DNA of 64,000 nucleotides from Streptomyces antnestii. Lineage in GTDB: Bacteria; Actinomycetota; Actinomycetes; Streptomycetales; Streptomycetaceae. Positions 26,958 through 35,473 of the stretch are shown here, piece after piece. The DNA lies in contig NZ_RZYA01000026.1 of the NCBI RefSeq assembly GCF_004005495.1, positions 59,626-123,625 on the forward strand, read 5' to 3'. A program made the position numbers and the translations under genes. The notes below the pieces were generated by a model. It saw nothing but the letters and a program-made list of their open reading frames with translations. It made no database searches and was not told the origin of the DNA. Position 1 is the stretch's first letter. Every line of letters begins with the position of its first letter.

Positions 26958-29900
26958 TCAGCTCTCCCGTCGGTGGACGGTGACTTCGGCCTGGGGGAAG
27001 AGTTCGGCGTACACCTGGTCGGGGGCGAGAGCGTGCGCGGGGCCGTGGACGTGGACGGTGTGTGCGGACGGGACGGCCGGTGCGAGGCCGGGGACGTCCT
27101 CGGTGCCCGTCCTCAGGTACAGATTGAGGACGCGGACCCCCGGCAGTTCGGTGGGCGGTCCGTGCGGGGACAGCAGCGCACTGCTCAGATACAGGTCGGT
27201 GAGGGAGGGGTGGGTGGCGATCGCCTCCCAGTCGCGTGGGCCGAGCGGGGGCAGCCCGTAGGACAGGTTCAGCCTGCTCAGGTGCGGGAATTCGGCAAGG
27301 CCGGTGAGACCTGTCGTGCCGGTGGCGCCGTCACCGAAGATGAGCTGTTCGAGCGGGGCCCCGACCGGCAGAGCCTCGGCGAGCGAGTCTCCGGGGATCG
27401 GCTGGACGACGCTGAGCGAGGCGAGGCTGGTCACCCGGCTCAGGCCGGCAAGCGCCGGCAGCGACGGCAGTCGGATCAGGGACAGATGGTGCAGCCGCAT
27501 CGAAGAGAGCGGCGCGAGGTCACGGACCTCGGAGCAGTACATCAGCGCCAGGAACTTCAGCGCCGGCAGAGCCTGCAGCTCCCGCAGGTCCGTCAGGTAC
27601 GGGTTGCCGCGCAGCGTCAGGTCCCGCGTGGTCGCCGGGTCCAGGGCGTCCATGAACGTGTCGAGCGGATACGCCCCGTCGAGCTCGAGCCGCGCCCACG
27701 GCGCCATCGTCCGAAGCGTCCGCACCTGTTCCTCGCTGCGCACCGTCAGGTCGAGATGGTCCCGCCCCACGTGGGCAAGCACCTCGTCCGCGTACTCCTG
27801 GGCGTCGAACCTTCGCCAGGTGCCGACGAGCTGTCGCCGTACGTCCAGTGACGCGTGGGCGCGATAGCGCTTCAGGACCGGCAGGGAGCCCTCGTGGCCG
27901 ATGAGGGAGGCCGTGGTCACGACCGCGTGGGCCTCGTCGTCGGTGAGGCCCACGGGGCCGGGGAGGAGTTCGAGGACGAACGGGCCCGCCTGCGCGAGCT
28001 GTGCCGCCTCCTGCTGGGTCCGGGGCGGGACCAGGGCCGCGGCGCGCTGCCTGACCTCTTCGAGGACCTCCTGTTCGACGGCGGACGCGTCCTGGAGGCT
28101 CGCCAGTGCGAGCAGCGTCATCCGTGGGCTGTCCGCGGCGAGCAGGCCCCGTAGCAGGGTCGTCCGCTCGCGGGTGCGGGCGTGCGCCACCGCCATGCGC
28201 ACGACGTCCTCCCACTGTGTGTCGCCGGCGTGGCCGAGCAGGACGTCGAGGTGGCCCTCCTCGACCGCGTAGCGCGCCGCCAGGTGGTCCAGAAATGTGC
28301 GGTGTGCGAAGTCCACGACCTGTGGGGCGGGGCTGCGCAGGACGCCGCTGCGCAGCAGGAGGTGGCGCAGGATCGTGGGTGCGTCGCCCTGCCGCGCGGC
28401 GTCGGGGACGGACGGCAGTGCCCTTTCGAGCAGGGTGAGTGCGGTCGACTCGTCCATCTCGGAGCGGCCCGCGAGGACCAAGGAGTAGGCGAGGCGCTGG
28501 AGGAGTTCGGTCTGGTCCTCGGTGTCGAGTTCGATCCCGTCGAGCCCGCCCATGCGGCGCTGACGGTCGCGCTCGGTGAGGATCATCTGGAGCGCGGCGT
28601 CGTACAGAGCCTTGCGGCGCGGCGGCAGATAGCCGCGCCGCGCGCGATGGAGGGCGCAGATCAGTCCGCACATCAGGGGGTTGGTCGCGAGCTGTGAGAG
28701 ATCCGGCTTGGTGCGCAGGGCGTCCATGAGCGGTTCCTCGTGCTCCGGCGCGTCGGCCGCCTTGTGCCAGCGGCGGACGAACGCGTCGACCGTGCGACGC
28801 TCCATGGGCGCGAGGGTCAGCTCGGCGAACCCGTCGCCGGCCAGCCAGTGGGGGCGTACGGCGGTGGGGCGGGCGGTGAGCAGCCAGCGGTTGCCGGGGA
28901 AGGCGCGGACGAGACCGAGCAGCCAGTCGCGCACGCGGGGGCGGTCGGCGGAGGGAACCTCGTCCAGGCCGTCGACCATGACGAGGCCACGCCCCGCGGT
29001 CAGGACGCGCTCGGCCCAGCCGTCGGGAGGGGTGTGTGGGCAGTCGGCGCCGGTCAGGAAGGCGGCGGGGGAGGGGAGCCCCGAGGCGCGGATCAGGGTG
29101 CGCAGCGGCAGCACGTACGGGATGCGGTCCGTGGTGGTGATCGCCAGCCACTGGATGAGGGTGGTCTTGCCGGAGCCCGCCTCGCCGCGCAGCAGGACCC
29201 GGTCGTGGCCGTCGAACGCGTCCCGGGCGTCCACCCGGACGGTCGTGGTCTCCTGCGGTCCGGCCGCTTCGCCGACCGCGCTGTCGGGGCGGGCGTCGCG
29301 CGTGGCTTCGAGGCTGAGGTAGGCGACGTCGAGCGGCCATACGTCGGGGGAGTCGTGCAGGTCGAGGCCGAAGATGGTCACGCGGTTGTGTCGCTGGGCG
29401 AGGTGGGCGCGGTAGCGGACCTCGAAGGCGGTGTCCTGCGCGTCGCGCGGCGGTGTACGGGCGATCAGCGCGTCGACCTTGGCGATCAGCTCGGCCTGGG
29501 CCCGGCTCTGCTCGACCAGGGTGCGGGCCACGAACGTGGAGCGCTGGGTGAAGAAGTGCAGGATGTGCAGGCACGCCCACGCGGTGACCGAGTCGAGGAA
29601 GTAGGCGGCGTCGGCGGTGAGGCCGGGCGCGGGGGCCTCCCGGCGCAGGGCGCGGGCCAGCTCCCGGTGGCCGAGGCGCACCGCCTGGACGTCGTCCATG
29701 TCCAGGTCACCGAGGGCGAGGAGGCGGCGGGCGAGCGTGGTGGTGACCAGGAGCTGCTCGTCGGCGGGGAAGGGGGGCTCGCCCGGGGAGTCCAGGGCTT
29801 CGCGGACAAGGCGCTCGGCCAGGCGCTCGACGTCCTTCTCGCCCAGGGTCCGCTTCTCGCCCCGGAAGCTGACGAGGCCGGAGAGGCGTACGGGCCGGTC

Positions 29901-29999
29901 CACGAGGCCGGCGCCGGGACCGTCCCGGGTGACGAGCTGCTTCACCAGGGGTGAGAGAACGCTCGACGCGAGGCGTGTTCCGAGGACTGCGGGATCCAT
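26958..29999 (-). CDS. NACHT-domain STAND NTPase with LRR-like C-terminus
   Basis: 1013 residues from ATG 29999. Residues 1-260 are a mostly helical module (ARLASSVLSPLVKQL-like opening, VDRPVRLSGLVSFRGEKRTL) resembling the actinobacterial NACHT N-terminal helical domain type 7. The NACHT core follows: Walker A RGEAGSGKTTL (K278), Walker B VMVDGLDEV (D343, D346, E347), sensor-like LLTARPTAV, and winged-helix/ARM-like helices to about 720. The last ~220 residues show leucine-repeat spacing (LTDLRELQALPALKFLALM, LHHLSLIRLPSLPAL). Monocistronic. Such proteins act as ligand-triggered oligomers, and bacterial NACHTs can defend against phage; that role here is inference. Confidence 0.9.
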   Translation of the reverse strand: MDPAVLGTRLASSVLSPLVKQLVTRDGPGAGLVDRPVRLSGLVSFRGEKRTLGEKDVERLAERLVREALDSPGEPPFPADEQLLVTTTLARRLLALGDLDMDDVQAVRLGHRELARALRREAPAPGLTADAAYFLDSVTAWACLHILHFFTQRSTFVARTLVEQSRAQAELIAKVDALIARTPPRDAQDTAFEVRYRAHLAQRHNRVTIFGLDLHDSPDVWPLDVAYLSLEATRDARPDSAVGEAAGPQETTTVRVDARDAFDGHDRVLLRGEAGSGKTTLIQWLAITTTDRIPYVLPLRTLIRASGLPSPAAFLTGADCPHTPPDGWAERVLTAGRGLVMVDGLDEVPSADRPRVRDWLLGLVRAFPGNRWLLTARPTAVRPHWLAGDGFAELTLAPMERRTVDAFVRRWHKAADAPEHEEPLMDALRTKPDLSQLATNPLMCGLICALHRARRGYLPPRRKALYDAALQMILTERDRQRRMGGLDGIELDTEDQTELLQRLAYSLVLAGRSEMDESTALTLLERALPSVPDAARQGDAPTILRHLLLRSGVLRSPAPQVVDFAHRTFLDHLAARYAVEEGHLDVLLGHAGDTQWEDVVRMAVAHARTRERTTLLRGLLAADSPRMTLLALASLQDASAVEQEVLEEVRQRAAALVPPRTQQEAAQLAQAGPFVLELLPGPVGLTDDEAHAVVTTASLIGHEGSLPVLKRYRAHASLDVRRQLVGTWRRFDAQEYADEVLAHVGRDHLDLTVRSEEQVRTLRTMAPWARLELDGAYPLDTFMDALDPATTRDLTLRGNPYLTDLRELQALPALKFLALMYCSEVRDLAPLSSMRLHHLSLIRLPSLPALAGLSRVTSLASLSVVQPIPGDSLAEALPVGAPLEQLIFGDGATGTTGLTGLAEFPHLSRLNLSYGLPPLGPRDWEAIATHPSLTDLYLSSALLSPHGPPTELPGVRVLNLYLRTGTEDVPGLAPAVPSAHTVHVHGPAHALAPDQVYAELFPQAEVTVHRRES

Positions 30000-30377
30000 C
30001 TGACGTTCCCCCCGATGGCCATGATCCGGACCTGTCAGCGTAGCCCCGGTCACATTCCCGGGGCTCTGGATCTTGCCTGCCGGTGACATGACGCACAGGC
30101 GTTTTGTCCGGTACTAGGCGAAATAGTGGAGGGGTTGCGGGGGTGGAGGCTTGTTACGTCATCGATGGGTTCTGGTGAAATGTCCGATTCTTGGATCGGT
30201 GGGGTGAGAGTCCGATGGAGGCCGGGGCGCAAGGGCGCGAAGTGGGTCTAAACCTCGGATCGAGGAGCAAAAGCGACAGATCGCAGGGGTGATCCGTGGG
30301 CGTCAAGACGTTGAAGGTGTGACCTTTTCGTACGACTTTAGGTAGTAGGTGGGGCCTTTGAGGCGAGATGGGCGTTC

Positions 30378-30457
30378 GGGTTACCAATGAATGGCCAGCC
30401 CGGCACGAGGCGAATGCGTGCCGGGCGGATTCACGCCCGTCAACCCGGAGGTAACCC
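30378..30457 (+). promoter_or_regulatory. Structured 5' leader of the M23 peptidase gene
   Basis: gggttacc (30378-30385) is the exact complement of ggtaaccc (30450-30457), which contains the ribosome binding site of the next gene. Between them lies a 10-bp hairpin (gcccggcacg / cgtgccgggc, 30398-30426). Pairing would hide the ggaggtaa signal. The 460-bp interval upstream has no other gene. The ligand or trigger, if any, is unknown. Confidence 0.5.
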
Positions 30458-30460
30458 CGA

Positions 30461-31126
30461 ATGTCGAAGCGCACCATGACCCTCTCCGCCGGCTCGTCCC
30501 AGCTCCGTAAGCGAGCGGCCGTCGTGACCGTCGCCCTCGGAGCCACGACGCTGCTGGGGGCCGGGGCCGCGGTCGCCGCCGAAGGCACTCAGGGGGCCGC
30601 CGCGCTGCCGCACGTGGCCGCCGCCTCCGTCCAGGCGCAGGCCAAGGCCGCCGACCAGGCGAAGCAGCACGCCACGCAGGTCAAGAAGGCCGCCGCGAAG
30701 AAGGCCGCGAGCTGGATAGACCCGGTCAAGACCTACAAGCTGTCCGCGGGCTTCGGCCTCGGCGGCAACATGTGGGCGCACAAGCACTCCGGCCAGGACT
30801 TCGCCGTGCCGCAGGGCACGAACGTCATGGCCGCCCACAGCGGCACCGTCGTCAAGGCCGGCGGCAACGGCGCCGGTGACGGTCCGGCGTACGGCAACGC
30901 CATCGTCATCAAGCACAGCAACGGCAAGTACTCGCAGTACGCGCACCTGTCCCGCATCGACGTGCGCGTCGGCCAGAAGGTGTCCACCGGTCAGCACATC
31001 GCGCGCTCCGGCAACACCGGCAACTCCAGCGGCCCGCACCTGCACTTCGAGATCCGTACGACCCCGAACTACGGCTCGGCGATCAATCCGGTCGCCTTCC
31101 TGCACTCGGTGGGCGTCAAGGTCTGA
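30461..31126 (+). CDS. Secreted M23-family peptidoglycan endopeptidase
   Basis: 221 residues. Signal peptide (RKRAAVVTVALGATTLLGAGAAVAA), an Ala/Lys-rich linker (about 45-85) likely to bind the wall, and a LytM catalytic domain with zinc ligands HSGQD (His-x3-Asp) and HLHFE (HxH). It lacks LysM or SH3 modules. Probably a cell-wall hydrolase in growth or spore development. Preceded by a folded leader that may control translation. Confidence 0.93.
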   Translation: MSKRTMTLSAGSSQLRKRAAVVTVALGATTLLGAGAAVAAEGTQGAAALPHVAAASVQAQAKAADQAKQHATQVKKAAAKKAASWIDPVKTYKLSAGFGLGGNMWAHKHSGQDFAVPQGTNVMAAHSGTVVKAGGNGAGDGPAYGNAIVIKHSNGKYSQYAHLSRIDVRVGQKVSTGQHIARSGNTGNSSGPHLHFEIRTTPNYGSAINPVAFLHSVGVKV

Positions 31127-31141
31127 CCGTAGTACGAGAGC

Positions 31142-31714
31142 TCAGTCGGCCCTGTGGGCCTGAGTGATGAGATCGGTGGCGACCTCGAGGATGGCCTTGC
31201 GCTTCTCCTCGGGGTCGCCTTCGACGTCTTTCAGGACGAACAGACCCGCGTGCATCGAGAAGATCGCGCTGAAGCAGCGGACCCGCTCGGTCATCGTCGC
31301 GTCCGGCGGCAGCAGCTGGTCGAGGAGCGTCGTCATACGGTCCTTGAACATCTCGCCGATGCTCAGCTCACGCATGGTCGCCTGGTTCTCCTGCATGAAG
31401 CGGAAGAGCGGCGCCGCGCCGGCGAGCGCCAGGCTGTAGCGCTCGATGAGCTGCTGCTTGGTGTCCAGGGTGGAGGGCTGCTCCCGGCCCCACTCGATCA
31501 GCTCGTCGATGGGCTTCGTCAGGTCCTCGAAGAGGCTGACGACGATGTCTTCCTTGGTCTTGAAGTGGTAGTAGAGCGCCGCCTTGGTCACGTCCAGCTG
31601 CTCGGCGATCTCCCGCAGTGAGGTCTTCTCGTAGCCCTGCTCGGCGAACAGTTCCAGCGCCACGTCCTGGATGCGCTGCCGCGTGTTCCCGCGGCGCTGC
31701 TTGCTGCTGCCCAT
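31142..31714 (-). CDS. TetR-family repressor of the adjacent MFS pump
   Basis: 190 residues. N-terminal HTH: RQRIQDVALELFAEQGYEKTSLREIAEQLDVTKAALYYHFKTKEDI; the rest is a helical ligand-binding domain. ATG 31714 follows aaggagc. Divergent from the MFS gene, with two near-identical operator sequences between them, the classic arrangement for a drug-responsive repressor of its own gene and an efflux pump. Convergent with the M23 gene (15-bp gap). Confidence 0.93.
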   Translation of the reverse strand: MGSSKQRRGNTRQRIQDVALELFAEQGYEKTSLREIAEQLDVTKAALYYHFKTKEDIVVSLFEDLTKPIDELIEWGREQPSTLDTKQQLIERYSLALAGAAPLFRFMQENQATMRELSIGEMFKDRMTTLLDQLLPPDATMTERVRCFSAIFSMHAGLFVLKDVEGDPEEKRKAILEVATDLITQAHRAD

Positions 31715-31779
31715 CGTGTGGCTGCTCCTTCGTGCTGGTCGCGGGGCCCGGAGGGGGACCGGGAAGGGGGCCGGGAAAA

Positions 31780-31800
31780 ACTTACTTGACGCCCGGCTAG
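31780..31800. promoter_or_regulatory. TetR operator copy 1
   Basis: 21-bp element starting acttacttgacgcccggc. It matches copy 2 (31832-31852, read on the other strand) at 19 of 21 positions. It lies 66 bp upstream of the TetR start and carries imperfect cttgac/ggctag half-sites. Confidence 0.7.
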
Positions 31801-31831
31801 TTAGCGCTCTATCTTCCCTCAGTGTAGTCAG

Positions 31832-31852
31832 CTTGCCGGGCGGCAAGTAAGT
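31832..31852. promoter_or_regulatory. TetR operator copy 2
   Basis: Contains the dyad cttgcc-gggc-ggcaag followed by taagt. It is inverted relative to copy 1, so the outer arms acttacttg and caagtaagt are perfect complements 55 bp apart. It lies about 50 bp before the MFS start. Confidence 0.72.
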
Positions 31853-31900
31853 AGCCGCCGGCGGCGGATGCAGGTGGATGACCGGGGAGTGGGGAACGTG

Positions 31901-33592
31901 ATGGCGGAGACGGGAACAGCGGTGGTGGACAGCGGAGGGGGCGGCCGCGAGGGTGGCCCCGAGGGCGGTAAGCAGCCGCGGCAGCGCAGCGTGCGCGTCG
32001 TCCTGATGGCATTGATGATCGCGATGCTGCTCGCGATGCTCGACAACATGATCGTCGGCACCGCGATGCCCACGATCGTCGGCGACCTGGGCGGCCTCGA
32101 GCACCTCTCGTGGGTCGTGACCGGATACACGCTCGCGACCGCCGCCTCCACCCCTATCTGGGGCAAGGTCGGCGACATGTACGGCAGGAAGGGCGCCTTC
32201 CTGACCTCGATCGTGATCTTCCTGATCGGCTCCGGGCTCAGCGGCATGGCCGACGGCATGACGCAGCTCATCGCGTTCCGCGCGATCCAGGGCCTCGGCG
32301 CCGGTGGCCTGATGGTCGGCGTCATGGCGATCATCGGTGACCTGATCCCGCCCCGGGAACGCGGCAAGTACCAGGGCATGATGGCCGGCGTCATGGCGCT
32401 CGCCATGATCGGCGGACCGCTCGTCGGCGGAGTCATCACCGACAACTGGGGCTGGCGCTGGTCCTTCTACATCAACCTGCCGCTCGGCGTCGTCGCCCTC
32501 GTCATGGTGAGCACCGTCCTGCACCTGCCGAAGAAGCGGTCGAAGGGCAAGATCGACTACCTCGGCACCGCGCTGCTCACCGTCGGCATCACGTCGATCG
32601 TGCTCGTGACGACCTGGGGCGGCTCGCAGTACGCCTGGGGCTCCGCCGTGATCATGGAGCTCATCGGCATCGGGGTCGCCGCGCTCGTCGGCTTCGTCTT
32701 CGTCCAGACGAAGGCGGCCGAGCCGATCATGCCGCTGCACATCTTCCGCAGCCGCAACTTCACCGTGATGTCCCTCATCGGCTTCATCACCGGCTTCGTG
32801 ATGTTCGGCGCGGTGCTCTTCCTGCCGCTCTACCAGCAGTCCGTGCAGGGCGCGGACGCGACCAACTCCGGGCTGCTGCTCCTGCCGATGCTGCTCTCGA
32901 TGATGGTCGTCTCGCTGGTCGCGGGCCGGGTCACCACCAACACCGGCAAGTACAAGGTGTTCCCGCTGGTCGGCACCGTGCTGATGATCGCCGGGCTCTT
33001 CCTGCTCGCGCAGATGGACACGGAGACGACGCGGGTCACCTCCGGCCTGTACATGGCCGTGCTCGGCGCGGGCATGGGCTGCCTGATGCAGATCACGATG
33101 CTGGTCGCGCAGAACAGTGTCGAGATGAAGGACATGGGCGTCGCCTCGTCCTCCACGACCCTGTTCCGTACGCTCGGCTCCTCCTTCGGCGTCGCGATCA
33201 TGGGCGCGCTCTTCAACCACCGCGTCCAGGACGTGATGGCCGAGCGGGCCGGGGCGTTGGGGGGCAAGATCACGGAGCAGTCCGCGCAGCTGGATGCCGC
33301 GAGCCTGGCCAAGCTGCCGGGTGTGGTCCGCGATGCGTATGAGCACGCTGTGTCGGCCGGTACGCACTCGGCGTTCCTGTTGGGTTCGGCGGTTGCGGTG
33401 GCGGCGCTGGTTGCGGCGTTCTTTGTGAAGGAGGTGCCGTTGCGGGGGGCCGGTCCGGCCGAGGGGGGCGCTGGGTCCGCCAAGGGGGGTTCTGGGCAGG
33501 CCAAGGGGGCGGCGAGCTCGTCGGAGGACGGGGCGGTGTCCGACGGGGCTGGTGGTGACGTGAAGGCCGTCGATATGGCCAAGACTGTGTGA
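31901..33592 (+). CDS. MFS drug:H+ antiporter, DHA2 (14-TM) family
   Basis: 563 residues from ATG 31901 (gtggggaac upstream; ATG 31868 is an alternative). About 14 hydrophobic helices; motif A variant GKVGDMYGRKGAF after TM2, and a motif-C-like MIGGPLVGGVITDNWGWRWSF in TM5. The C-terminal ~45 residues are Gly/Ala/Ser-rich and disordered. An exporter of an unknown compound, very likely controlled by the divergent TetR protein. Confidence 0.93.
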   Translation: MAETGTAVVDSGGGGREGGPEGGKQPRQRSVRVVLMALMIAMLLAMLDNMIVGTAMPTIVGDLGGLEHLSWVVTGYTLATAASTPIWGKVGDMYGRKGAFLTSIVIFLIGSGLSGMADGMTQLIAFRAIQGLGAGGLMVGVMAIIGDLIPPRERGKYQGMMAGVMALAMIGGPLVGGVITDNWGWRWSFYINLPLGVVALVMVSTVLHLPKKRSKGKIDYLGTALLTVGITSIVLVTTWGGSQYAWGSAVIMELIGIGVAALVGFVFVQTKAAEPIMPLHIFRSRNFTVMSLIGFITGFVMFGAVLFLPLYQQSVQGADATNSGLLLLPMLLSMMVVSLVAGRVTTNTGKYKVFPLVGTVLMIAGLFLLAQMDTETTRVTSGLYMAVLGAGMGCLMQITMLVAQNSVEMKDMGVASSSTTLFRTLGSSFGVAIMGALFNHRVQDVMAERAGALGGKITEQSAQLDAASLAKLPGVVRDAYEHAVSAGTHSAFLLGSAVAVAALVAAFFVKEVPLRGAGPAEGGAGSAKGGSGQAKGAASSSEDGAVSDGAGGDVKAVDMAKTV

Positions 33593-33620
33593 GCGGGGCC
33601 GTTTCGGTTCTGCGGCTTCG

Positions 33621-33666
33621 GAAGACCTCTGGTGCGGGTGGCTGCGCCGGGGGTCTTCGTCGTTTC
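33621..33666 (+). terminator. Likely terminator after the MFS gene
   Basis: gaagacc and ggtcttc form a 7-bp closing stem around an imperfect G/C-rich inner stem, followed by gtcgtttct. It is 28 bp past the stop codon. Confidence 0.55.
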
Positions 33667-33726
33667 TGGGGCCGGTGTCCGGGAGCCGTATCGGGGGGCT
33701 CTGGGCAGGGGGTTTCTTTCCCCAGG

Positions 33727-33790
33727 CCCGCCCCTTCCCGAAACCGGGGCTCCGCCCCGGACCCCGCTCCTCAAGCGCCGGAGGGGCTGA
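33727..33790. repeat. Streptomyces intergenic REP-like palindromic repeat
   Basis: Sequence cccgccccttcccgaaac, then the dyad ccggggctccgccccgg, accccgctcctcaagcgccg and gaggggctga. I recall this composite as a highly repeated intergenic element across Streptomyces genomes. It folds into a stable hairpin. Confidence 0.7.
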
Positions 33791-33945
33791 GTGGTGGGCC
33801 CGGACCGGGGTGAATGGTGGGCCTCGGACCGGCTGAATCGTGGGCCCCGGACCGGGCTGAACGATGAGCCTCGGGCCGGGCGAATGGTGGGCCCCGGACC
33901 GGACTGAATCGTGGCCCCCGGACCGGGGTGAATCGTGGGACCCCG
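33791..33945. repeat. Degenerate ~28-bp tandem array
   Basis: About six imperfect copies of gtgggccccggaccggg followed by -ctgaatc-/-gtgaatg- continue directly from the REP-like element. No convincing gene is seen between the MFS stop and the cseC stop. Confidence 0.75.
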
Positions 33946-33992
33946 AGTTCGCCCGCCGCGTCAGCGGCGGCGTCTCCTGGAGGGGGCCCGGT

Positions 33993-35369
33993 TCAGTCCG
34001 GCAGGCGCAGGATCGGGAAGCTGCCTGTGTTCGTCGGGGCGTGTTCCGGGAGCCAGAGGACAGCCACCGCGCCCTCCGCCGGGGTGTCCGCGGGGGTGCC
34101 CGGTGGGCGCACGTTGCGGAAGGTGAGGCGGGCGCCGAGTACCCGTGCCTGGCCCGCCGCGATCGTCAGGCCGAGGCCGTGCCCGTGGCCCGCGCGGTCC
34201 GCCGCGCCCGTGCGGAAGCGGCTCGGGCCCTCGTCGAGCAGTTCCTCCGGGAAGCCGGGGCCGTGGTCGCGTACGCGTACCACCCGGCCCTCGACGCTGA
34301 CCTCGACCGGGGGCCGGCCGTGCTTCGCCGCGTTGGCGAGGAGGTTGAAGAGGATGCGTTCGAGGCGGCGCGGGTCGGTGGTGACCTCCGACTCGTGCAC
34401 CACGTTCACCTGTACGTCCGTGTGGCGGGCGCCGACCCGCCGCGTCACGAACTCGCCGAGCAGGATGTCCTGGAGTTCGGCCCGCTCGGCCGCGCTGTCC
34501 AGGCGCGCCACTTCGAGTACGTCCTCGACGAGCGTGCGCATCGCCTGCGCCCGGTCCCTGACGAGTTCGCTCGGGCGCCCCGGCGGCAGCAGTTCGGCCG
34601 CGGTGAGCAGCCCGGTCACCGGCGTACGCAGCTCGTGCGCGATGTCCGCGGTGACGCGGCGCTCCGCTTCGAGGCGCTGCTTGAGGGCGTCGGCCATCGC
34701 GTCCACGGCCTGCGCGAGATCGTCGGTCTCGTCGCGTACGACGCCGCCGATGGCGTCCCCGACCCGGACGTCGGTGCGGCCCTGCGCGACCTCCCTGGCC
34801 GCGGACGCCGCCTTGCGCAGCCGCCGGGAGACCTGGCCGCCGATCAGCACACCGAGGGCGCACCCACCGAGGACGACCGAGATCGAGCCGATGATCAGCG
34901 CCTGGTCGAGGTCCTTCATGACGGTGGCGCTGCGGTCGGTGAAGCGGGTGTGCACGGACAACAGGCGCCCGTCGCCCAGCGGGACGGCCGCCCATATGTC
35001 GGGTACGCCGCCGGGCTGCTCGGAGATGAAGGTGGCGCGCCGCCCGGCCATCGCCTTCTTGCGCAGGTCCGGCGGTATGCCGGGGTCGTCGACCTTGAAG
35101 CCGACGGGGAGGCCGCGCCCGGTGGCCTCGTACTGGCGGGCCACGAACTGGATGCGTTCGTCCTGCACGTCGCGCGCGTTGTCCAGCATCGAGACGCGGG
35201 CCGCGTTGTGCACGACGAGGCTCAGGGCGACGGCGACGAGCGCCCCGACCACGGCGATCGCGACGCTGATCTTCCAGCGCACCCCGGTGTGCAGCACCGG
35301 GAGCAGCCGTCGCAGGGGCGGCGTCGGCCGCCCGAGCCGGGCGCGTACGGTCGCGGCGGCCCCCTTCAT
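33993..35369 (-). CDS. cseC: Cell-envelope stress sensor kinase CseC
   Basis: 458 residues from ATG 35369. Two transmembrane helices (about 33-55 and 157-180) bracket a ~100-residue extracytoplasmic sensor; then HAMP, HisKA with His245 (ADIAHELRTPVTG), N box LLANAAKHG and G1 DHGPGFPEE. Partner of CseB; in S. coelicolor the pair drives sigE when cell-wall antibiotics perturb the envelope. A 104-bp gap follows cseB, so an earlier non-ATG start is possible. Confidence 0.92.
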   Translation of the reverse strand: MKGAAATVRARLGRPTPPLRRLLPVLHTGVRWKISVAIAVVGALVAVALSLVVHNAARVSMLDNARDVQDERIQFVARQYEATGRGLPVGFKVDDPGIPPDLRKKAMAGRRATFISEQPGGVPDIWAAVPLGDGRLLSVHTRFTDRSATVMKDLDQALIIGSISVVLGGCALGVLIGGQVSRRLRKAASAAREVAQGRTDVRVGDAIGGVVRDETDDLAQAVDAMADALKQRLEAERRVTADIAHELRTPVTGLLTAAELLPPGRPSELVRDRAQAMRTLVEDVLEVARLDSAAERAELQDILLGEFVTRRVGARHTDVQVNVVHESEVTTDPRRLERILFNLLANAAKHGRPPVEVSVEGRVVRVRDHGPGFPEELLDEGPSRFRTGAADRAGHGHGLGLTIAAGQARVLGARLTFRNVRPPGTPADTPAEGAVAVLWLPEHAPTNTGSFPILRLPD

Positions 35370-35473
35370 ATCCCGATCCCGTCCCTCGTACGAGCACGAC
35401 AGCGATCCACGCGGCCGGCAACGGGGCCGGGCGCGTGAACGGTTCTTCGGACTTCCCGCTCCGACACGTGCCG

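Noticed and set aside
30240..30460. ydaO-type c-di-AMP riboswitch in the M23 leader
   Set aside because: ggggtgatcc and cccgtcaaccc resemble parts of the motif, but the conserved GGGGACC and CAGCTAACCTCG-type blocks are not found; kept only as an unclassified structured leader.
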